Assembly (NCBI GenBank): GCA_946406115.1
Contig: OX291557.1
Location: forward strand, 14,664,501-14,728,500
Reading direction: 5' to 3'
Length of the DNA stretch: 64,000 nt
Origin: Apoda limacodes
Taxonomy: Eukaryota; Arthropoda; Insecta; Lepidoptera; Limacodidae
Shown here one piece after another: positions 58,804 through 64,000 of the stretch (positions are counted from its first letter, which is position 1; the number at the start of each line of letters is the position of its first letter). The position numbers were made by a program, and so were the translations under genes. The notes beneath the pieces are model-generated. The model saw only the letters and a list, made by a program, of their open reading frames with translations. It made no database searches and was not told the origin of the DNA.

Positions 58804-59014
58804 AAAAAACTGGTTGCCTGTAAAGTCGGTATACGGGCGAAAGTTTTACGTGACAACTTGTGCCTTTCACTTTTTATGTCTGTCTCTCTCGCTCTTAGGC
58901 GGGCGCGTGCCTCTCACTCGCTCTCATTGTGAGCGCATAACGTGAGCGGAGCGTAACGCAGTTTCTTGAAGTGTCACCCGGCAAACCAATTTATAAGACG
59001 TTGTCACGTCAAAA
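58804..59014 (+). repeat. Repeat family C, copy 3
   Basis: Nearly identical to 21646-21866 but without its 10-bp insertion. Confidence 0.75.
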
Positions 59015-59990
59015 GAAATAAAATATGTTTTCTACACTTTTTGACTGAAAATCTTACTAAACACACGATAATGTTATGTGTTACTCAGTTTATACATTAG
59101 ACTTCAAGCAAAGCTGTTGCTTTTAAACAAGCGTAATCACAAATCTTCACTTATATAAATCATCACATATATTAATGCGATTCCGTACTAATTTCATCTC
59201 TTCCCAATACATTGCAGCCACGCAAACATTATTTAAAATTTGATTATTGCCTACAGGGGTTCTGTTTGTAGCATATTTATTGCCGTCATTTTAATTTTTC
59301 TGCTATCATAGTAAAATGTTTTTACCTTTCTAAAATATGGTAATCTTCTTATATTTGGGAGTTAGTTTTTTTTATTACCCCAGACTACACGTTCATCTTC
59401 AAAGGTATTAGTACTAATAGTATTTTAAATTTACTATTGAGTTTTAGAAACAGTAAACGACGAAAACCGATATAGACGCAATAATATGTATGTCTATATT
59501 TTCCATTATATGTATATATAATGAATAAACGATAAAAGACTGAAGATGATAATTTCCAATGGCATACATAAAGAATCGACATCATATGTAAACAGTAAGA
59601 ATCTGTAAAGTAAAAGAATATCTCTACGGATTTCATTGTTCCATCAATAAGGCTCACACGGCCGCGCCGCGTGCGATGCAATAGAAGCAATTCGGAAAAC
59701 CCACTTTGTCAATACTACAACCTCGGTTAACTTATGATTCCTGAGAAATCTAACTTAAAATTATTAAAATGTTTCCGACGAACAACAAACATCTGTGCAT
59801 TTTTATCAGACAACCCTGACCGTTTGCCAATTCTGAGTTTGGTTTGTACCTACTAGTACCTATGTGTGAAAAAAACTCTTCGTCCGATTTGTATCTCTTT
59901 TGAGGAATAAAATTTTAATACAAAACATGTTGTTTTTTAGCCGGTAACCAATTCTCTTTCAATTTGGGCTTTCTTCGAAATTGTAGTGTT
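59015..59990. other. Non-coding stretch
   Basis: AT-rich. The minus frame at 59385-59690 is Tyr/Leu-rich without a recognised domain. Confidence 0.4.
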
Positions 59991-60835
59991 TCTACAACTG
60001 ACATAGCCTATTTTTGCACACTGTACTGGTTCTACAACTGATATTGCTTACTTTACGATACTATAGTGGTTCTACAAGTGATATAGCTTATTTTTGGATA
60101 CTCTTGTGGTTCTACAACTAATATAGCTTATGTTTGGACACTGCACTGAAAAAAAAGGATAGCTAAACTAGTTTAGCTATTCGAAATTTACTTAGTAATA
60201 ACCAAACTTTTGTTATAATTAAACAACTGATTGGCTGCACATAATTTATATTTAATCTACTATTTAACTAGCAAATCTACTAGCAATTTAGTTAAGAAGT
60301 CCCCAAAATAAGGTTACCAGTAAATAATATTTGTGTTATTGTTAGCTAATCTTTTTTACAACTTGATATAGCTTATGATACTGTAGTAGATTTACAATTG
60401 CAGGAGCTTATTTTACGTTACTGTACTGGTTCTATCTCGCCAGCCTTCATACGTCCCCACTGTTGGGGCACGGCCTACCCTCATAAGTGAGTCCACTCAT
60501 AGTCCACACGCGGGCCCAGTGCGGTTTGTGGACTTCACATACGTCTTCTTTTTTTTCTTGACGTATGCAGGTTTCCTCACGATGTTTTCCTTCACCGAAA
60601 AGCCAGTGGTGTAAATATATTTGTTCAGTCAGTTCATTACTTAGTGTACTTGAGAAATTTAGAAAAGACTCATGCACGCCGACCTGGGGTTCGAACCTCC
60701 GCCACTTGGGACATGAAGTTAAATTTAAACCCCTTGACCACCACCAACTTAACCCCTCGACCACCACCGACTTATATAACTGATATATTTTATTTAAAGA
60801 CAATGTAGTGGTAGTACAAAAGATATAGCTTATTT
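59991..60835 (+). repeat. 40-bp minisatellite, twice interrupted
   Basis: Units beginning TCTACAACTG-like lie at 59991, 60031, 60071 and 60111, then 60391 and 60431, then 60771 and 60811, all at exact multiples of 40 within each block. The gaps hold AT-rich DNA (60150-60355) and a SINE. Confidence 0.75.
60436..60770 (-). mobile_element. tRNA-derived SINE inside the minisatellite
   Basis: On minus, TGGTCAAGGGG (60730-60740) resembles a pol III A box and GGTTCGAACCC (60687-60697) is a perfect B box. The body then runs through GTGAAGTCCACAAACCGCAC and GTGCCCCAACAGTGGGGA, as in the other SINE copies. Confidence 0.7.
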
Positions 60836-61310
60836 TAGTAAGTTCCTAAGTAACATTTACTTTTTGAAAATATTTATAGCTAAATAACTTTATATTTTAA
60901 AGAATTATGAATAACTAGCTCAGTGGGAATCCTAAGACAGCTTCATAGTAGATAAGGAATTTCGCTGTAGCAAGCAATAGCTGTAGATCGTCTACGTGAA
61001 ATTCGATCAGTTATTACCATGGGAACTTTTAAAATTCCCAAGATAAAACTTATGTGTTAATTCAGGGTATAAGCTATTTCCATTCGCTATTTATCCAAAT
61101 GAATTAAGTGATCAAGTACCAATACAACTAGCATAGTTCCTTACTATTGATAAAGCTACAACTTGCTCTAGCAAACTTCCTTACTATTGATACAGCTACA
61201 ACTCGCTCTAGCAAACTGCCTTACTATTATCATAGAGTTGTTATAGAAGTCCTACGCCCGATTACCGAATAAAGCTCAGACAGAGCCGCAGGCAAAAGTT
61301 AGTTAACTAA
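60836..61310 (+). repeat. Helitron-like 3' region with a 40-bp triplication
   Basis: TTACTATTGA and the following GCTACAACT and GCTCTAGCAAACT repeat at 61141, 61181 and 61221. The end reads GAGCCGCAGGCAAAAGTTAG. Confidence 0.55.
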
Positions 61311-63260
61311 TGATAATTATAAGCAATGGGTCTAATATATTACTAAGTAACTTCTAATACCGTAACAAACGGTTCATCGAACTGTTGCGCAACCATAGCG
61401 GTCACGCATATCATACACAGTACATCGCTTGCCCACGACCAGTTCATGTTGAATGCTTCTCTTGGGCAAGCCGCAGTATTTATCGAGTAAATTGAAATAC
61501 TGGAATTGGAATTGAAATAGATCGAATGAGTAAGAAGCTCCTACAAAGTGTGATTTCACCATCTACATAGAAATTATCGTTATTTTTTTTATGAAATATG
61601 TATTTTGCCCCAGCTGTTTGACGCCCCATTTCATAGGCACACCTCCTTAAAAAAAAAGGCTTAGGGCATAGACAACTGCGGTAGACTATTGCGAATTGGC
61701 GGAAGTTTGACGAGCTAGTGGCTACTCGCTCATAACATGACAACAGCCAGGACCGCAACGGTTTCATGTGCATGTGAATCAAAAAGTATTTTATAAAAAA
61801 TAATATATCTCAACCGATGTATTGGTGATAGGTGTTATATAATCAAATATGGCCATGCCGACCCTTAAGTAGACTATGAAGCTGCACATCCCCCCGCCCC
61901 GACAATCATCATCCTCTATCGCACCAAATAGTACGCGCAAAGCTTCTCTGTCCTGCATCAATTTTAATTTGTTCAGGCAACCAATCCACGATAAATTTGT
62001 TCAAATGCTTTTCATCCAGCTCCGATTATTGGTCTGATCTAGTACTATTAATAGTATGTTGTACAATAAATTCTTTGGTTTGGTTTTTGACAACTTAATT
62101 GTTCAAAATTGATGGTTGTGTAGTCCATGCGTGTTTGAAATACATATTTTTAGATTCTTTATAAATGGTTTGGTGCGATATTGCACAAGGCTGGCCTCGC
62201 AAAGCGTGTATTGCTTTTTAGGTCCGGGTCGCGGTGGAAACCTCTCTTGTGCAAGCCGCAGTGTGCACTCAACAAAATCAAATCCTGGTTGTGTCGGCAA
62301 TAAGTAGGACACTGTGCACAAAATGAAGATAAATTGTACTTATTAAAACGGAACCTGATGGTTAAAAAATACAAACACCTTGCGTAATACATAACCCAGT
62401 GCACTAAAAAAATTTAATAGTCCACCAGAAATATGAAAATGAATTCTAATGAAATAACAGTACATTATGATACACGTGAGCTAGGCTGCTCATTACAGAC
62501 GATAGCGTAATTTAGCCAAGTGTATTGAGCAGAGTGTCATACAACTGTTTTTAAATGTTGTAAAGTTGGTATGTAATGGATCTAACATGTAGTTTTAATA
62601 TGTTTTTAACATACATGTTAGATTTATTTTAACAAAAATAAATTCTTAGTTCATAGGCTCTCTCTAAAAAATTAAAAAAACATGTGCGATAATTGTAATT
62701 ACAGCATAAAATTCGTAATGGACGCTATTACGTAAAAATCTGAAAACGATGCTGCTTTATGATAAGTGTGTAGAAAAATATATTTATAATAAAAAAAACA
62801 TATAATATATTATTTATTACAATACAATACAATATTTCATTATTTCGAGTTGTAGAACATAGATTTTCACTTAATACTTAAGAGGGGGTAGGGTTTCTAC
62901 TATTTGTGTTAACGTGACGCGTGCTGAGCGGAAAAAACCTTATATTGTTAGAGAAATACACAAGATTATATCAATCGAAAAATTGTCGCTTTACAATTTT
63001 GCACTATTGTATTTTTACTCTAAAATGCATAGTTTTATAATAAAAAAACGCACAACAAAAAATATGTGCAACCGCATACCTACATATATTATACCCTCGT
63101 TTTCAAATAGCAAGTGAAAATGTATGTTCGAGAAATCAAAACCTTAAATTAATCATAATATGTTTCATTTCATTGGAATCCAGTTATAGGTTTTAAGCTA
63201 ATTTCGATGGACTTAGACGACAATAAACCCACCTTAGTCTTGTAAAAAAAATAGGTTACC
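61311..63260. other. Non-coding stretch
   Basis: 61455-61480 (CTCTTGGGCAAGCCGCAGT) and 62243-62262 (CTCTTGTGCAAGCCGCAGT) share a motif and may be two copies of a decayed repeat. No gene. Confidence 0.4.
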
Positions 63261-63317
63261 GTTACCACAGATTATATAATACTATACTAGTACGTTACCA
63301 CAGATTATATAATACTA
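63261..63317 (+). repeat. 33-bp tandem pair containing the 26-bp motif
   Basis: GTTACCACAGATTATATAAT starts at 63261 and again at 63294. The second copy is truncated after AATACTA. Confidence 0.6.
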
Positions 63318-64000
63318 ACTGTTCCTAAATTAAAAAAAAAACGTAATGATAGCAAGATAAGTAATATATAAATTACCACCGAGTTTAACATTTCAGTTAG
63401 CCTATAACACATCTTACTCTCCGAAACTAGATTAACATCGCCTCAGCTCGAGCAGTTCAGGATTCTTAGTATGAAACTCTATATTTTATCGCACACCAAT
63501 AAGCATCAAGACGGCATAGCCTCGCCTCGGGATAATCTATTAAACAAAAAAGGCGATACTGATCTAATTCCGGTCTGAGAAGTGAGCTATAACTTAATTT
63601 GACTTACATTTTTATTGGTCAGGCGAGTGTATCAAACACGTAAATAACAGTACTTTACGTTTTTGGTTTACTTTAATACACAAGTATTAAAGTTTCTTGC
63701 GTTAAAATAATTCATGTATTTATTGTGTGTGCACACAATTTTAATAAATAAAGTGCGATCCACGCGGATAAAGCTAGTTTTGTACAAAATTGACAACTCA
63801 TTTAAAAGTTAAGTAATTTTCAGACAGTTGCTTATAATTAAATAATTGATATAAGAAAAATATTATATCTACTTGTAGTAACAAAAAATAATTAAAAACA
63901 TTCTAGGCTTCTTCTCTTAATTAAGTAAATTGTGATATAATAAGGAGAGGTTACCCTGGTTTTAGGAGTATTGAACCTTCTTTTCAAGCACAAAAATAAT
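63318..64000. other. Non-coding stretch to window end
   Basis: AT-rich. 63735-63777 (AATAAAGTGCGATCCACGCG, then GATAAAGCTAGT) looks like a Helitron-like 3' end. No gene. Confidence 0.4.

Noticed and set aside
60687..60740. Functional tRNA gene
   Set aside because: A and B boxes are present but no cloverleaf or anticodon arm is evident, and the sequence continues into a SINE body with other copies.

Overview
The window looks like AT-rich lepidopteran (moth or butterfly) nuclear DNA. It contains cuticular-protein genes of the Ala/Val/His-rich, low-complexity type, and most of the remaining sequence is interspersed repeats of kinds familiar from Lepidoptera: Helitron-like elements ending in CTAG, tRNA-derived SINEs, decayed non-LTR retrotransposons and several MITE-like families. 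I cannot name the species. There is no bacterial or viral gene structure, and I recognised no tRNA, rRNA or CRISPR array.

Five intact, apparently intronless protein-coding genes are supported. All encode small secreted structural cuticle proteins. Gene 1 (1900-2424, minus) is a divergent member. Genes 2, 3 and 4 (27525-28259, 32718-33356, 39359-39973, all plus) are a tandem triplet of close paralogues. Gene 5 (49704-50147, minus) is a shorter relative. None has the Rebers-Riddiford chitin-binding consensus. They share a signal peptide, a Lys-Arg (usually LKKRS) possible processing site, one to three copies of an SHQSRVDV-type module and a C-terminal tryptophan. Genes 1-4 also share an N-terminal block built round GRPxDT and AKA.

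Their control regions match as well. Each gene has a TATA box 31-33 bases upstream of a CAGT-type initiator, a short unspliced leader of about 35-65 bases, and an identical 12-base element, AACACAGACCAC, within 25 bases of the ATG. The triplet also shares ATTGCTACTT upstream of the TATA box. The likely reading is a co-expressed cuticle-gene cluster, with the proteins secreted by the epidermis into the same cuticle layer.

Layout: 1-2500 holds gene 1 with repeats. 2500-27390 is gene-free, with a truncated RTE-like LINE (8225-8960), a head-to-tail array of a palindromic repeat (11575-12960), a LINE 3' part (16205-17030), and a degenerate satellite split by a hAT-like MITE (23810-24840). 27390-40065 holds the triplet, separated by SINEs, a decayed LINE (33490-35570), head-to-head Helitron-like copies and a long hairpin element (37961-38180). 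40065-49600 is repeats, including a LINE with a visible YADD motif. Gene 5 lies at 49704-50147. 50250-64000 is repeats, including a complete small Helitron (52697-53026), a TIR element carrying a Jockey fragment (54402-55232) and a 40-base minisatellite split by a SINE (59991-60835).

All repeat names are my reading of visible termini and motifs; no database search was made.
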